From: Catenulispora sp. EB89
GTDB lineage: Bacteria > Actinomycetota > Actinomycetes > Streptomycetales > Catenulisporaceae
Assembly (NCBI RefSeq): GCF_041261445.1
Contig: NZ_JBGCCU010000001.1
Span: 434,001 to 498,000, forward strand
Direction of reading: 5' to 3'
DNA length: 64,000 nucleotides
In this document: positions 30,112 through 38,663 of the stretch, one piece after another
How positions within the stretch are numbered: the stretch's first letter is position 1
Layout of the letters: each line of letters begins with the position of its first letter
Notes under the pieces: generated by a model
What the model was told of the DNA's origin: nothing
The model's database searches: none
Seen by the model: only the letters and a program-made list of their open reading frames with translations
Program-made: the position numbers and the translations under genes

Positions 30112-30152
30112 GGCCGGACCCCGCCGAAGCAAAGCTCCGACGGGCTCCGGCC
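30112..30152 (-). terminator. Rho-independent terminator of the ndh gene
   Basis: A 19-base stem with three mismatches (30112-30130 with 30134-30152) has an AAA loop. On the minus strand the stem is followed by TTTT. It lies 39 bases beyond the NADH dehydrogenase stop. Confidence 0.8.
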
Positions 30153-30191
30153 CGAAACCCGACCGCTCTGAGAAGTCAGACCGCCTCGACC

Positions 30192-31529
30192 TCAGGCAGC
30201 CTTGCGCTGGTCCCCCGCGGCCTCGGCGAACTCGTCGCGCGGGCGCTCGATGGAGCCCAGGCCGACGGCCTCGCGGCGGAAGAACAGCGCCAGCGTCCAG
30301 TCGGCGATGACGCGGATCTTGCGGTTGAAGGTGGGGACCCGGCTCATGTGGTAGGTGCGGTGCATGAACCAGGCCGGCCAGCCGCGCAGGCGGATGTTGT
30401 AGACGTCGGCGACGCCCTTGTGCAGGCCCAGGGAGGCCACCGAGCCGACGTGCTTGTGCTTGTACTCGCGGGGTTCGAAGCCGCGGACGGCCGCCACCAC
30501 GTTGTCCGCCAGCTGCTTGGCCTGGCGCACCGCGTGCTGCGCCGACGGGGAGCACCACTTGCCGGGGTTGGCCAGGTCCGGGACCTGTGCGCCGTCGCCG
30601 GCGGACCAGACGTTGGCGAAGCCCTCGACGCGCAGTGTGGCGTCGGCCTTGACGTGGCCGCGCTCGCCCAGCGGGACGCCGAACTTCTGCACCACCGGGT
30701 TCGGCTTCACGCCGGCGGTCCACACGATGGTGGAGGCCACCATCTTGGTGCCGTCCGAGAGCTGCACGCGGCGGTTGACGCAGGACTCCAGGAAGGTGTT
30801 CAGCTTGACCTGGATGCCGCGCTTCTCCAGCTCGTGGACGGTGTACTCGCCCAGCGCCGGCCGCACCTCGGGCAGGATGCGCCCGGAGCCCTCGACCATC
30901 ACCCAGCGCATGTCCTCCGGGCTGATGTTCGGGTAGATCTTGCACGCGTCGCGCGCCATGTCCTCCAGCTCGGCGATCGCCTCGATGCCGGCGAAGCCGC
31001 CGCCGATGAAGACGAAGGTGAGCGCGCGGCGGCGGATCTTCTCGTCCTTGGTGGTGGCCGCGATGTCCATCTGGCCCAGGACGTGGTTGCGCAGCGCTAT
31101 GGCCTCTTCGATCTGCTTGAAGCCGATGCCGTTCTCGGCCAGCCCCGGGATCGGCAGGGTGCGCGCGATGGAGCCGACCGCGATGACCACCTGGTCGAAC
31201 TCGATCTCGTACGGCTCGCCGGCGATCGGCTCGATCGAGGCGACCTTGCGCTCGTGGTCGATGTCGGTGACCCGCGCGGTGAGCACTTCGGCGCGCTTGA
31301 GCACCGAGCGCAGCGGCACCACGACGTGTCGCGGGGACAGGGAGCCGGCCGCCGCTTCGGGCAGGAACGGCTGGTAGGTCATGTACGAGCGCGGGTCGAC
31401 GACAGTGACCAGCGCTTCGTCCTTGCCGAGCTTCTTCAGGATGCGGTGCGCCGTGTACATCCCGACGTAGCCGCCGCCAACGATCAGAATCCGAGGGATC
31501 GCCTTGCCGTTCCCGCTCGCCTTGCCCAC
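30192..31529 (-). CDS. ndh: type II NADH dehydrogenase (NDH-2)
   Basis: This 445-aa FAD enzyme passes electrons from NADH to quinone without proton pumping, on the inner membrane face. The FAD-binding Rossmann motif is ILIVGGGYVGMYTA near the N-terminus, and a second NADH-binding motif is TFVFIGGGFAGIEA. The C-terminal membrane-associating region has GWPAWFMHRTYHMSR. I choose the GTG at 31529 because GGAGG lies nine bases upstream; a longer TTG start at 31595 has no such site. A Rex-like operator is seen upstream. Confidence 0.88.
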   Translation of the reverse strand: MGKASGNGKAIPRILIVGGGYVGMYTAHRILKKLGKDEALVTVVDPRSYMTYQPFLPEAAAGSLSPRHVVVPLRSVLKRAEVLTARVTDIDHERKVASIEPIAGEPYEIEFDQVVIAVGSIARTLPIPGLAENGIGFKQIEEAIALRNHVLGQMDIAATTKDEKIRRRALTFVFIGGGFAGIEAIAELEDMARDACKIYPNISPEDMRWVMVEGSGRILPEVRPALGEYTVHELEKRGIQVKLNTFLESCVNRRVQLSDGTKMVASTIVWTAGVKPNPVVQKFGVPLGERGHVKADATLRVEGFANVWSAGDGAQVPDLANPGKWCSPSAQHAVRQAKQLADNVVAAVRGFEPREYKHKHVGSVASLGLHKGVADVYNIRLRGWPAWFMHRTYHMSRVPTFNRKIRVIADWTLALFFRREAVGLGSIERPRDEFAEAAGDQRKAA

Positions 31530-31866
31530 TTGATGCTCGCCTCCGCCGCCTAGTCCAAGGCCGCCGTCTCGACGCTCGATCTTCTTACTTTTCAAGCGTA
31601 GAGAGGTTCAGGCAGTGCCCCGTGCGGTGCGAGTTAACAGCTGATGTCGGCGGGAAGATTTGGGCGCGTTTGGCATCAGATGCGCTGGTGACGCTGGTCA
31701 CACTGTGAGCAACATTACAGCTATTCCGACACAGTGTCAGGTAGTGAGACACATTCGACGTCTCGTAGAAGAATAGCGCCGCCCGGCTGTCCGGCCAGAC
31801 GCTGTGCGGCCTCACAAACAGACGAGCGACGCCACGGGAGAGTTCCCGGCTTCCTGGGCAGCCCGG
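31530..31866. promoter_or_regulatory. 337-base intergenic region upstream of ndh, with Rex-like site
   Basis: The region has lower GC than its surroundings and no convincing gene. CTGTGAGCAACATTACAG (31703-31720) is an imperfect inverted repeat resembling the TGTGA-N-TCACA Rex operators that control respiratory genes. GACACAGTGTC (31728-31738) is a perfect palindrome around one base. Both could respond to NADH/redox state. Promoter boxes are not clear. Confidence 0.35.
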
Positions 31867-32862
31867 TCAGCCTCCCGCACCGTCGTCGGTGAAGGGCCGG
31901 ACGACGGCGTCCGCGTGACCGACGAAGGAGCCGGCCATCCGCAGGCCCCAGTGCGGGTCGGACACGATCTGGTAGAGCTGGTCGTCGGTCAGCGGACCGT
32001 CGCTCCACTCCACGACGTTGATCGCGGCGTGGTCGGGCCGCGTGATCGACACCATGTTGTTGCGCGTCGGAGCGCTGGTGCCGGAGGGATAACCGGTGCC
32101 GTGCTGGACCATGACCACCGAACCGTCGGAGAGCGTCGCCGCCGCGCAGTAGTCCTCCTCGAAGGCCGGCACGCACTGCGACTGCGGGCTCTTGCCGTCC
32201 AGGGCGCCGTTGCTCACCGAGGCCGAGATCTGGATCGCGCCGTGCTGCGTGGTCCAGGTCAGGGTGGCGTTCGCGTTGACGCCGCTGATCGAGCTGCCGC
32301 TGAAGCTCGATCCCGTCCCCGGCCCGAACCGTTGCAGCGCTTCGATGACGAGCTCGGCGACGGACGGCCCGTCGGCGGCCGTCGGATCGGCCGGCGACAC
32401 CGGTACCGGCGGCTTCCAGGACGCCGGGATCGTGCCGATCACCGTGTTCGGCGGGCTCTGGGTGTTCGAGGGCTCGCCCAGGTACGACGGCGGCGAACCC
32501 GGGGACGAGTGCACCGACGTCGGCGAGGACGTACTCGAACTGCTCGACGTGCTCGGCGTGCTCGACGTGCTCGACGCCGGTGTCGGCGTCGGAACCGGCG
32601 CGTGCGTCGTCGTCCCCACCGCCACGCCCGGGCCCACCCCCGGCCCCTCACCGCCGGGGCCGAACCCGCCGCCCAGCGCGACCGCCCCGGCGGTGACCCC
32701 GGCCACCGCCGCCACCCCGCCGGCCACGCCGACCACCCGCTCCCGCCGCCGGATCCGGCGGCCGTGCGCCAGCGCCTCGCCGGCGATGCCGCCGATCGCC
32801 GGCGGGCGCAACCCCGCCAACTCCGATTCCAGTCGTTCCCGGAAACTGTCTTCAGACGTCAT
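31867..32862 (-). CDS. single-pass membrane protein paired with second SigE-family sigma factor
   Basis: This 331-aa protein has the same length and topology as the protein at 25679-26674. A short charged N-terminus (SFRERLESELAGL, GRRIRRRERVV) leads to one Gly/Ala/Val-rich membrane helix (about residues 43-67), then a Ser/Thr/Pro-rich linker (about 80-130) and an exported domain with two cysteines (QCVPAFEEDYC). It begins 44 bases after the sigma gene. Its role as sensor or anti-sigma partner is inferred from position; no recognised anti-sigma domain is visible. Confidence 0.68.
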   Translation of the reverse strand: MTSEDSFRERLESELAGLRPPAIGGIAGEALAHGRRIRRRERVVGVAGGVAAVAGVTAGAVALGGGFGPGGEGPGVGPGVAVGTTTHAPVPTPTPASSTSSTPSTSSSSSTSSPTSVHSSPGSPPSYLGEPSNTQSPPNTVIGTIPASWKPPVPVSPADPTAADGPSVAELVIEALQRFGPGTGSSFSGSSISGVNANATLTWTTQHGAIQISASVSNGALDGKSPQSQCVPAFEEDYCAAATLSDGSVVMVQHGTGYPSGTSAPTRNNMVSITRPDHAAINVVEWSDGPLTDDQLYQIVSDPHWGLRMAGSFVGHADAVVRPFTDDGAGG

Positions 32863-32906
32863 GAGGAAACTCCAATCGCGTCCGTGGGAAAGGGGCCGCC
32901 GGGTGC

Positions 32907-33407
32907 TCAGACCCGCAGGTCCTCGTCGAGCAGGACCCGCAGATCGGCCAGGGCGCGCAGGCTCGCGGACTTCACCGCGGACCTGCTCATCCGGAGCACG
33001 GACGCCGTCTCCTCGACACTGCGGTCCTCCCAGTACCGCAGGACGACGACGGCCCGCCGCTTCGGCGCCAGCCGCGCCAGCGCCGCCAACAGCGACAGGC
33101 GCAGCTCGGCACGTTCCTGCCCGCCGTCCAGCGCCTGCTCCGGCAGCGCGTCGGACGGCTGTTCGTGCCAAGAACGGCGGCGCTGCTGGGTCAGGAACTC
33201 GCGCACGATGATCTGCCGCACGTAGGCCTCGACGGCGCCGTCACCGTGGATCCGGTGCCAGGCCGCGTACGCCTTGGCCAGGCTGATCTGCGTGAGGTCT
33301 TGCGCGCGATGCCAGTCTCCGCACAGCAGGAACGCTGTCCGGCGGAGCTTCTCGGCGCGTGCAATCGCGAACTCCGTGAACTCCTGCTCCCTGATCGCCT
33401 GGTCCAC
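32907..33407 (-). CDS. SigE-family (ECF) RNA polymerase sigma factor
   Basis: This is a 166-aa sigma factor. Region 2 includes RTAFLLCGDWHRAQDLTQ, and region 4 includes AVVVLRYWEDRSVEETASVL and SAVKSASLRALADLRVLL. The GTG at 33407 is chosen because GAGGGAAG precedes it; an in-frame ATG at 33470 lies inside the terminator hairpin of the ppx gene. It closely parallels the sigma factor at 26698-27210 in sequence and setting. Confidence 0.87.
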   Translation of the reverse strand: MDQAIREQEFTEFAIARAEKLRRTAFLLCGDWHRAQDLTQISLAKAYAAWHRIHGDGAVEAYVRQIIVREFLTQQRRRSWHEQPSDALPEQALDGGQERAELRLSLLAALARLAPKRRAVVVLRYWEDRSVEETASVLRMSRSAVKSASLRALADLRVLLDEDLRV

Positions 33408-33439
33408 CCCGACCCGCTTCCCTCGTGTGAAAGCCCGAA

Positions 33440-33475
33440 GGCCGATGTCACCGGTGATACGCGGTGACATCGGCC
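33440..33475 (-). terminator. hairpin terminator after ppx
   Basis: A perfect 13-base stem, GGCCGATGTCACC/GGTGACATCGGCC, has a 10-base loop. It lies between the ppx stop and the sigma factor start. Confidence 0.75.
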
Positions 33476-33510
33476 TCAGGGTGCACTTCGCAGGTCAGAC
33501 GGCTGGGGCC

Positions 33511-34476
33511 TCAGGCGATGCTGGCCGCGATCCCGTCCAGGATGTCCCGCTCGCTGATCACGACCTCCGGCACCGTCAGGCTCGGCGCCACCCGCTCCAT
33601 GATCGCCAGCAGGATCAGCGCCCCGGCCCCGATCACGTCGGCGCGCCCGGGGTGGATCGCCGGGACCGCCTTGCGCTCCTCCGCGGTCATCCCGAGCAGC
33701 CGGGTGGTGAGGTCGCGGATCCGGCCCAGCGAGAGGTGCGAGAGGTGGACGCGCGCGGAGTCGTACTCGTCCAGGTCCAGCGCGACCGCGCCGAGCGTGG
33801 TCACGGTGCCGGCCAGCCCGACCAGGGTGCGCGCCTCGTCCAGCGGCACGGCTTCGGCGGCGCGGTCGATCAGCTTCTCGATGTCCGCGCGAGCCGCCTT
33901 GACCTGGGCCTCGGTCGCGATCGCGGCGCCCTTGAGGTGCCGCTCGTACATCCGCACGCTGCCCATGTCGACGCTGCGCGCCGCGATCACGCCGCGCTCG
34001 CCGTCGCCGAGCACGAACTCCGTCGACCCGCCGCCGATGTCGATGACCAGGTAGGGCGCCTGGTGCCGGTCGTGCGGCAGCTCGGAGGTGGCGCCGGTGA
34101 AGGAGAACCGCGCCTCCTCGTCGCCGGTGGCCACGTACGGCTCCACGCCCAGGATGCCCTTCACGCCCTCGACGAACTCCCGCCGGTTCTCGGCGTCGCG
34201 GGTGGCGCTGGTGGCGACGAAGCGCAGCGGGATCGGCGTGCCGCCGCTGTTCCGCTCGATCAGGTCCTGGTACTCCAGGCAGGCCGCGAAGGTGCGCTCC
34301 AGCGCGGCCGGCGCCAGCCGGCCGGTGGCGTCCACGCCCTCGCCGAGCCGGACGATGCGCATCTCGCGCACCACGTCCTCGGTCTTGCCGGACTTCGGGT
34401 GAACGTCGGCGATCAGCAGCCTGATGGAGTTGGTGCCGCAGTCGATCGCGGCGACGCGCTTGGTCATGTCGTTCAT
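33511..34476 (-). CDS. ppx: exopolyphosphatase/guanosine pentaphosphatase, Ppx/GppA family
   Basis: This 321-aa member of the short, actinobacterial Ppx type (acetate kinase-like actin fold) hydrolyses inorganic polyphosphate and possibly pppGpp. The first phosphate motif is AAIDCGTNSIRLLIAD at residues 9-24, and the second is LVIDIGGGSTEFVLGD near residue 140. It begins 6 bases after the DUF501 gene, so the two are one operon, a pairing well conserved in actinobacteria. Confidence 0.9.
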   Translation of the reverse strand: MNDMTKRVAAIDCGTNSIRLLIADVHPKSGKTEDVVREMRIVRLGEGVDATGRLAPAALERTFAACLEYQDLIERNSGGTPIPLRFVATSATRDAENRREFVEGVKGILGVEPYVATGDEEARFSFTGATSELPHDRHQAPYLVIDIGGGSTEFVLGDGERGVIAARSVDMGSVRMYERHLKGAAIATEAQVKAARADIEKLIDRAAEAVPLDEARTLVGLAGTVTTLGAVALDLDEYDSARVHLSHLSLGRIRDLTTRLLGMTAEERKAVPAIHPGRADVIGAGALILLAIMERVAPSLTVPEVVISERDILDGIAASIA

Positions 34477-34482
34477 GTTCCG

Positions 34483-35025
34483 CTATGCACCCGGTTCCAT
34501 GCCCGGTGTGACACATGGCCCGGCCTTCCACCACTCCGGCAGCAGCGCCAGCGCTTCGTCGCCCAGCGGGTTCACCCCGGGGCCGGCGGCCAGCGCGTGG
34601 CCGACCAGGACGTGCAGGCACTTCACCCGGTCCGGCATGCCGCCGGCGGTCGGGAAGCCCTCCAGCACCTCGATCTCGTCACGCCGGGCGCGGTACTCCT
34701 CGTCCGCGGCGCGGTAGGCCTCGGCCAGTTCCGGATCGGTCTGCAGCCGCTCGGTCATCTCCTTCATCAGGCCGGAGGCCTCCAGGGTGCCGATGGCCGA
34801 GGCCGCCTTGGGGCAGGTCAGGTAGAACAGCGTCGGGAACGGCGTGCCGTCGGGCAGCCGCGGCGCGGTCTCCACCACGTCCGGGTTGCCGCACGGGCAG
34901 CGGTGCGCGACCCGGCGTACGCCGCGCGGCGTACGGTTCAGCTGCGCCTCGACGGCGGCCAGGTCGAGCTGGTCGACCGGGGGCGCGGTCCGGGCGTGGT
35001 CGGGGGTGGGGGCGTCGTTCGTCAT
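34483..35025 (-). CDS. DUF501-family protein
   Basis: This 180-aa cytoplasmic protein has four conserved-looking cysteine positions (HRCPCGNPDVV, YLTCPKAASA, VKCLHVLVGHAL), suggesting metal binding, and the family end motif GVNPLGDEALALLPEWW. The function is unknown. In many actinobacteria it lies in an eno-divIC-DUF501-ppx cluster; here eno and divIC are not adjacent. It is probably co-transcribed with ppx. Confidence 0.85.
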   Translation of the reverse strand: MTNDAPTPDHARTAPPVDQLDLAAVEAQLNRTPRGVRRVAHRCPCGNPDVVETAPRLPDGTPFPTLFYLTCPKAASAIGTLEASGLMKEMTERLQTDPELAEAYRAADEEYRARRDEIEVLEGFPTAGGMPDRVKCLHVLVGHALAAGPGVNPLGDEALALLPEWWKAGPCVTPGMEPGA

Positions 35026-35173
35026 GGCCCGTCCAGCCTACGTCCTGGCAGGTACTTCCAGCGGAGTATGACCGCTGTCTTCCGCAGAGGGACGCATAGA
35101 TCAACTCCTGTGTGCCAGGGTCGTGAGGTCATCGCGAACAGTAAGAGACGTATACGTCGAGGGGGACGTACCG

Positions 35174-35590
35174 ATGCTTCCTGCCCTGCGCGTGGTCGCT
35201 GTGCTCCACGCGCTTTCCTTCCTGCTGCAACCGATCCTGGCCGGCCTGTTCCTGTCCGGACAGGACACGGCCATCGACTCGCACGCCACCAACGCCGTGG
35301 TCGTCGTGACCCTGTGCCTGGTCATGACCGTCCTGGCCTTCCCGGCCTGGCGCCGGGGCCTGATCCCGCGCGCGGCGTTCACGACGGCGACCGCGCTGTT
35401 CGTCGTGGAGATCCTCCAGATGGGGGCCGGATACGGCCACGTCATGTGGATCCACATCCCGCTCGGCGTCATCATGATGGGCGGCGTCGCCCAGCTCATG
35501 CCGCTGATCATGCGGCCCTACAAGCCGGCGGTCGCGGCCGGGTCCGGTGCCGCGGTCGTGGCTTTCCCCGCCGCGGAGGCCGGCGAATGA
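35174..35590 (+). CDS. small four-helix membrane protein coupled to multicopper oxidase
   Basis: This 138-aa protein starts at the ATG at 35174, with GAGGGG at about 35159-35164. It has four hydrophobic helices (about residues 5-30, 38-58, 68-85 and 95-118) and short loops; histidines in VLHALSF, DSHATNAV and GYGHVMWIHIP could bind heme or metal. The stop overlaps the start of the multicopper oxidase gene by 4 bases, implying joint function. I do not recognise a named family. Confidence 0.75.
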   Translation: MLPALRVVAVLHALSFLLQPILAGLFLSGQDTAIDSHATNAVVVVTLCLVMTVLAFPAWRRGLIPRAAFTTATALFVVEILQMGAGYGHVMWIHIPLGVIMMGGVAQLMPLIMRPYKPAVAAGSGAAVVAFPAAEAGE

Positions 35591-37173
35591 GTGGCCTCCG
35601 TCTGTCCCGCCGAGGCGCGCTGCGGCTGTTCGGCGGCGCCGGCGCGGCCGCGGTGCTGGCGCCGACGCTCGCCGGCTGCGCCAAGCCCGGCAACGACGGC
35701 ATCAACCCCGGGACCCTGACGAGCAAGGCGAAGCTGCCGCGGGCCTACACCGTGCCGCTGCCGATCCTGAAGCCGCTGGCCCCGGATTCGACCGACGCGC
35801 AGGGTGTCCACTACTCGATGACCCTGAAGCAGGCCGAGGTCGAGATCCTGCCCGGCTACCAGACGAAGATCTTCGGCTACAACGGGACGTTCCCGGGCCC
35901 GTACCTGGACGTGCACGCCGGCACGCCGATGGTCGTGCACCAGACCAACCAGCTGCCGGTGCCGATCGCCACCCACCTGCACGGCGCCCTGACCCCGCCC
36001 AGCGACGACGGATTCCCGACGGACCTGGTGTTCCCGCAGGCGCTCGCGGACATGGCGAACCCGGGTATGGCCGCCTCGATGCCGGGGATGGACGGCATGC
36101 CGTCGATGGCGGACCCGCAGGCGCACCTGACCGCGGTGCAGCGGGACTACGTCTTTCCGCTCAACCAACGCGCCGCCACGCTCTGGTACCACGACCACCG
36201 CATGGACTTCAGCGGCGTGCAGGTCTGGCGCGGCCTGTTCGGCCTCTGCGTGGTGCGTGACGCCGAGGACGACAAACTGCCGCTGCCCAAGGGCGAGCGC
36301 GAGATCCCGCTGATGATCTCCGACCGCGCCTTCGACGCCGACGGCCAGCTCATCTATCCGGAGAAGGACCCGACGCTGCTCGGCAAGCCGAGCATGGACA
36401 AGTCGATCTCCGCCGGCGCGCAGGGCGACGTGATCCTGGTGAACGGCGCGCCCTGGCCCTACCTGGAGGTCGCGGCCGTCAAGTACCGGCTGCGGATCGT
36501 CAACGCCTCCAACGCGCGCCGCTACGAGCTGAAGCTGGACGGCCCGGGCGGCGGGACGTTCATCCAGGTCGGCTCCGACGGCGGCCTGCTGGCCTCGCCG
36601 ATGACGCACTCCACGCTGCACATGTCCCCCGCCGAGCGCTTCGACGTGGTCGTGGACTTCTCCAAGTACCCGGTCGGCTCGACGGTGACCTTGCAGAACT
36701 CCGCCGACAGCGGGGGTGCGGGCCAGGTGATGCAGTTCAAGGTGACGTCCCGGGCCTCCGACGACTCCTCGGTCCCGAGCACGCTGTCCGCGATCGAGAA
36801 GCTGACGGTGGACGGCGCCAAGCGGCGCCTGGTCTTCGCGCTGGACGGCAGCCAGTGGCACGTGAACGGGAAGGCCTTCGACCCGGCGCATCCGTTGCTG
36901 AAGCCCGAGTTCGGCAAGACCGAGCAGTGGGCGGTGACCTCGGTCGAGCGGCATCCGGTCCATCTGCACGGCGCGCACTTCCAGGTCACCGGCCGGGGTT
37001 CCGGCGGCCTCGGCGAGTACGACCACGGCTGGAAGGACACCGTGGAGCTGTCTCCGGGTTCTGAGATCACCTTCTCGGTGCGGTTCGACTCCTACCGGGG
37101 GCGGTACGTCGCGCACTGCCACAACCTGGAGCACGAGGACATGGGGATGATGGCCACCATCCAGGTGGTCTGA
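35587..37173 (+). CDS. Tat-exported multicopper oxidase
   Basis: This 528-aa exported laccase-like enzyme has the Tat motif SRRGALRLF and a lipobox-like LAGC near residue 36. All four copper motifs are present: ATHLHGAL, LWYHDHRMD, HPVHLHGAHF and the C-terminal HCHNLEHEDMGMM, which supplies the type 1 copper site with a methionine axial ligand. A Met-rich loop (MANPGMAASMPGMDGMPSM) near residue 155 recalls the copper-sensing methionine-rich segment of CueO-type oxidases. It probably oxidises Cu(I), metals or phenols at the cell surface. It is coupled to the small membrane protein upstream. Confidence 0.9.
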   Translation: MSGLRLSRRGALRLFGGAGAAAVLAPTLAGCAKPGNDGINPGTLTSKAKLPRAYTVPLPILKPLAPDSTDAQGVHYSMTLKQAEVEILPGYQTKIFGYNGTFPGPYLDVHAGTPMVVHQTNQLPVPIATHLHGALTPPSDDGFPTDLVFPQALADMANPGMAASMPGMDGMPSMADPQAHLTAVQRDYVFPLNQRAATLWYHDHRMDFSGVQVWRGLFGLCVVRDAEDDKLPLPKGEREIPLMISDRAFDADGQLIYPEKDPTLLGKPSMDKSISAGAQGDVILVNGAPWPYLEVAAVKYRLRIVNASNARRYELKLDGPGGGTFIQVGSDGGLLASPMTHSTLHMSPAERFDVVVDFSKYPVGSTVTLQNSADSGGAGQVMQFKVTSRASDDSSVPSTLSAIEKLTVDGAKRRLVFALDGSQWHVNGKAFDPAHPLLKPEFGKTEQWAVTSVERHPVHLHGAHFQVTGRGSGGLGEYDHGWKDTVELSPGSEITFSVRFDSYRGRYVAHCHNLEHEDMGMMATIQVV

Positions 37174-37229
37174 TCCGCCTGCTGGTCTGCCTTCTGGCCA
37201 GCCTTCTGACCTGTCTGGATCGGGGGAGG

Positions 37230-37272
37230 AGCCCGGCTGCGGTGCGTGTGGTCGCCGCAGCCGGGCTCTTTT
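37230..37272 (+). terminator. Rho-independent terminator after the multicopper oxidase
   Basis: A perfect 13-base stem, AGCCCGGCTGCGG/CCGCAGCCGGGCT, has a 12-base loop and is followed by CTTTT. Confidence 0.85.
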
Positions 37273-37295
37273 GGCGCGCAGGGGTTGATGGCGCG

Positions 37296-37868
37296 CTATC
37301 CGGCCAGTGCTCGTACGAGGTCCAGGGCGTACGGAAGCTGAGTCCTGGTCCCCTCTCGATCGGGGAAGTGGCCGCCGTCCGGGGTGAGGGTGACGTCGGC
37401 CCCGAAGTCGGTCGCGAAGGCCATGACGTGCTCGGGGGTCGCGGATCCGGTGACCGGGTCGTCGGCGGCGTGCAGCACTCGGCGGGCTCGGGCCGCCGCG
37501 CGGATCCCCGGCCAGTCGAAGGCCGGGCGGAAGAACGGGACGAGGTGGTCGTAGCCGACCTCCTTGGTCATCGACGCCACGAGAAGCGCTCCGCGATAGG
37601 CGCCGAGTCCGGCGGTGTCGTGCTGGTGCAGCAGACGCAGGATGCTGATGCCGCCGAGGCTGTGGCCGACCAGGACGGTGTCGGCGGGTGCCGCGTCGGT
37701 GGCCGCGAGCAGCGTCTTGTGCCAGGCGTCCGGGTCGGGGGCGCCGGGATCGGGCAGGGCCGGCACCACGACCCGGTGGCCGGCGGCGGTCAGCCGGTCG
37801 GTGAGCCAGGGATACCAGTGGTGGGCCGGGGACATGGAGTAGCCGTGGGCGATCACGATCGTGGACAT
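37296..37868 (-). CDS. RBBP9/YdeN-like serine hydrolase
   Basis: This 190-aa alpha/beta hydrolase has an N-terminal IVIAHGYSMSPAHHWYPWL, nucleophile elbow VLVGHSLGGIS, acid in HAADDPVTG and catalytic histidine in DGGHFPDREG, a complete triad. The ATG at 37868 follows GAAGGAG. It is divergent from a TetR regulator across a large inverted repeat, so expression is probably TetR-controlled. Confidence 0.83.
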   Translation of the reverse strand: MSTIVIAHGYSMSPAHHWYPWLTDRLTAAGHRVVVPALPDPGAPDPDAWHKTLLAATDAAPADTVLVGHSLGGISILRLLHQHDTAGLGAYRGALLVASMTKEVGYDHLVPFFRPAFDWPGIRAAARARRVLHAADDPVTGSATPEHVMAFATDFGADVTLTPDGGHFPDREGTRTQLPYALDLVRALAG

Positions 37869-37876
37869 GCGGACTC

Positions 37877-37912
37877 CTTCAATCGAAACGCGACGCAGCG
37901 TTTTGATTGAAG
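37877..37912. promoter_or_regulatory. TetR operator, 15-bp inverted repeat
   Basis: CTTCAATCGAAACGC (37877-37891) and GCGTTTTGATTGAAG (37898-37912) are inverted repeats with one mismatch and a 6-base spacer, in the 69-base gap between divergent hydrolase and TetR genes. This is the standard layout of a TetR autoregulatory operator. Confidence 0.75.
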
Positions 37913-37937
37913 CTAACACGCGGGTACGCTGCCTGTC

Positions 37938-38591
37938 ATGAGCACCGACCAGCCGGCCGGGTCTGAGGGCCCTGAGCAGCCGGTGCGGCCCGAGCCCGCC
38001 CGGCGGATCCCCAGGACCGGCGGCCGGATCCGCAGCGCCGACGCCCACGCGGCGATCCTGGCCGCGACCGCGGACCTGCTGGAAGAGCACGGATACGCGG
38101 GCCTGACCATGGAGGGCGTGGCGGCCCGGGCCGATGTCGCGAAGAGCACCATCTACCGCTGGTGGAAGTCGCGGGGCATGCTGGCCATGGAGGCCTACGC
38201 CCACATCGTCGTGGCCTGGATGCCCGAGCCGGACACCGGTTCGTTGCGCGGGGACCTCGTCGCGTTCGTCGCGGAGCTCTACCGGATCAGCCAGTACCCG
38301 CTGCGCGTCAGGACCCTGCAAGGGCTGATGGCCGAGGCCCAGCTGGACGCGACCTTCGCTCCGGTCTTCCAGGAGTGGACCGGACAACGGCGCGAGGTGC
38401 TGAAGGCGATGTTCGCGCGGGCCGTTTCGCGCGGGGAGCTGGATCCGGACGTGGCCGTCGACCACGCCGTGGACGTGATCTTCGGGGTCTTCTGGTACCG
38501 GCTGCTGGTCGGACACGCGCCGCTCGAGCCCGCCGAGGCGGCCGAGCACGTGGACGCACTCCTGCGCACGCTCGGGTTTTCCACTCGCTGA
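37938..38591 (+). CDS. TetR/AcrR-family repressor
   Basis: This 217-aa protein has an N-terminal helix-turn-helix (AAILAATADLLEEHGYAGLT, then GVAARADVAKSTIYRWW, residues about 37-82) and an all-helical ligand-binding C-terminus (MLAMEAYAHIVVAW..., ending LRTLGFSTR). It is divergent from the serine hydrolase gene, which it most likely represses through the operator at 37877-37912. Confidence 0.87.
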   Translation: MSTDQPAGSEGPEQPVRPEPARRIPRTGGRIRSADAHAAILAATADLLEEHGYAGLTMEGVAARADVAKSTIYRWWKSRGMLAMEAYAHIVVAWMPEPDTGSLRGDLVAFVAELYRISQYPLRVRTLQGLMAEAQLDATFAPVFQEWTGQRREVLKAMFARAVSRGELDPDVAVDHAVDVIFGVFWYRLLVGHAPLEPAEAAEHVDALLRTLGFSTR

Positions 38592-38663
38592 GGTCGAGAG
38601 CGTCGCGGAAGGCCTTTGCCGGACAACAGCCGGGAAGCGCAACGGCTGCCGGTGCGACCGCGA

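Noticed and set aside
31530-31595. TTG start for ndh
   Set aside because: No ribosome binding site, and the extra residues have no NDH-2-like sequence.
33408-33470. ATG start for the second sigma factor at 33470
   Set aside because: It lies inside the ppx terminator hairpin; the GTG at 33407 has a good ribosome binding site.
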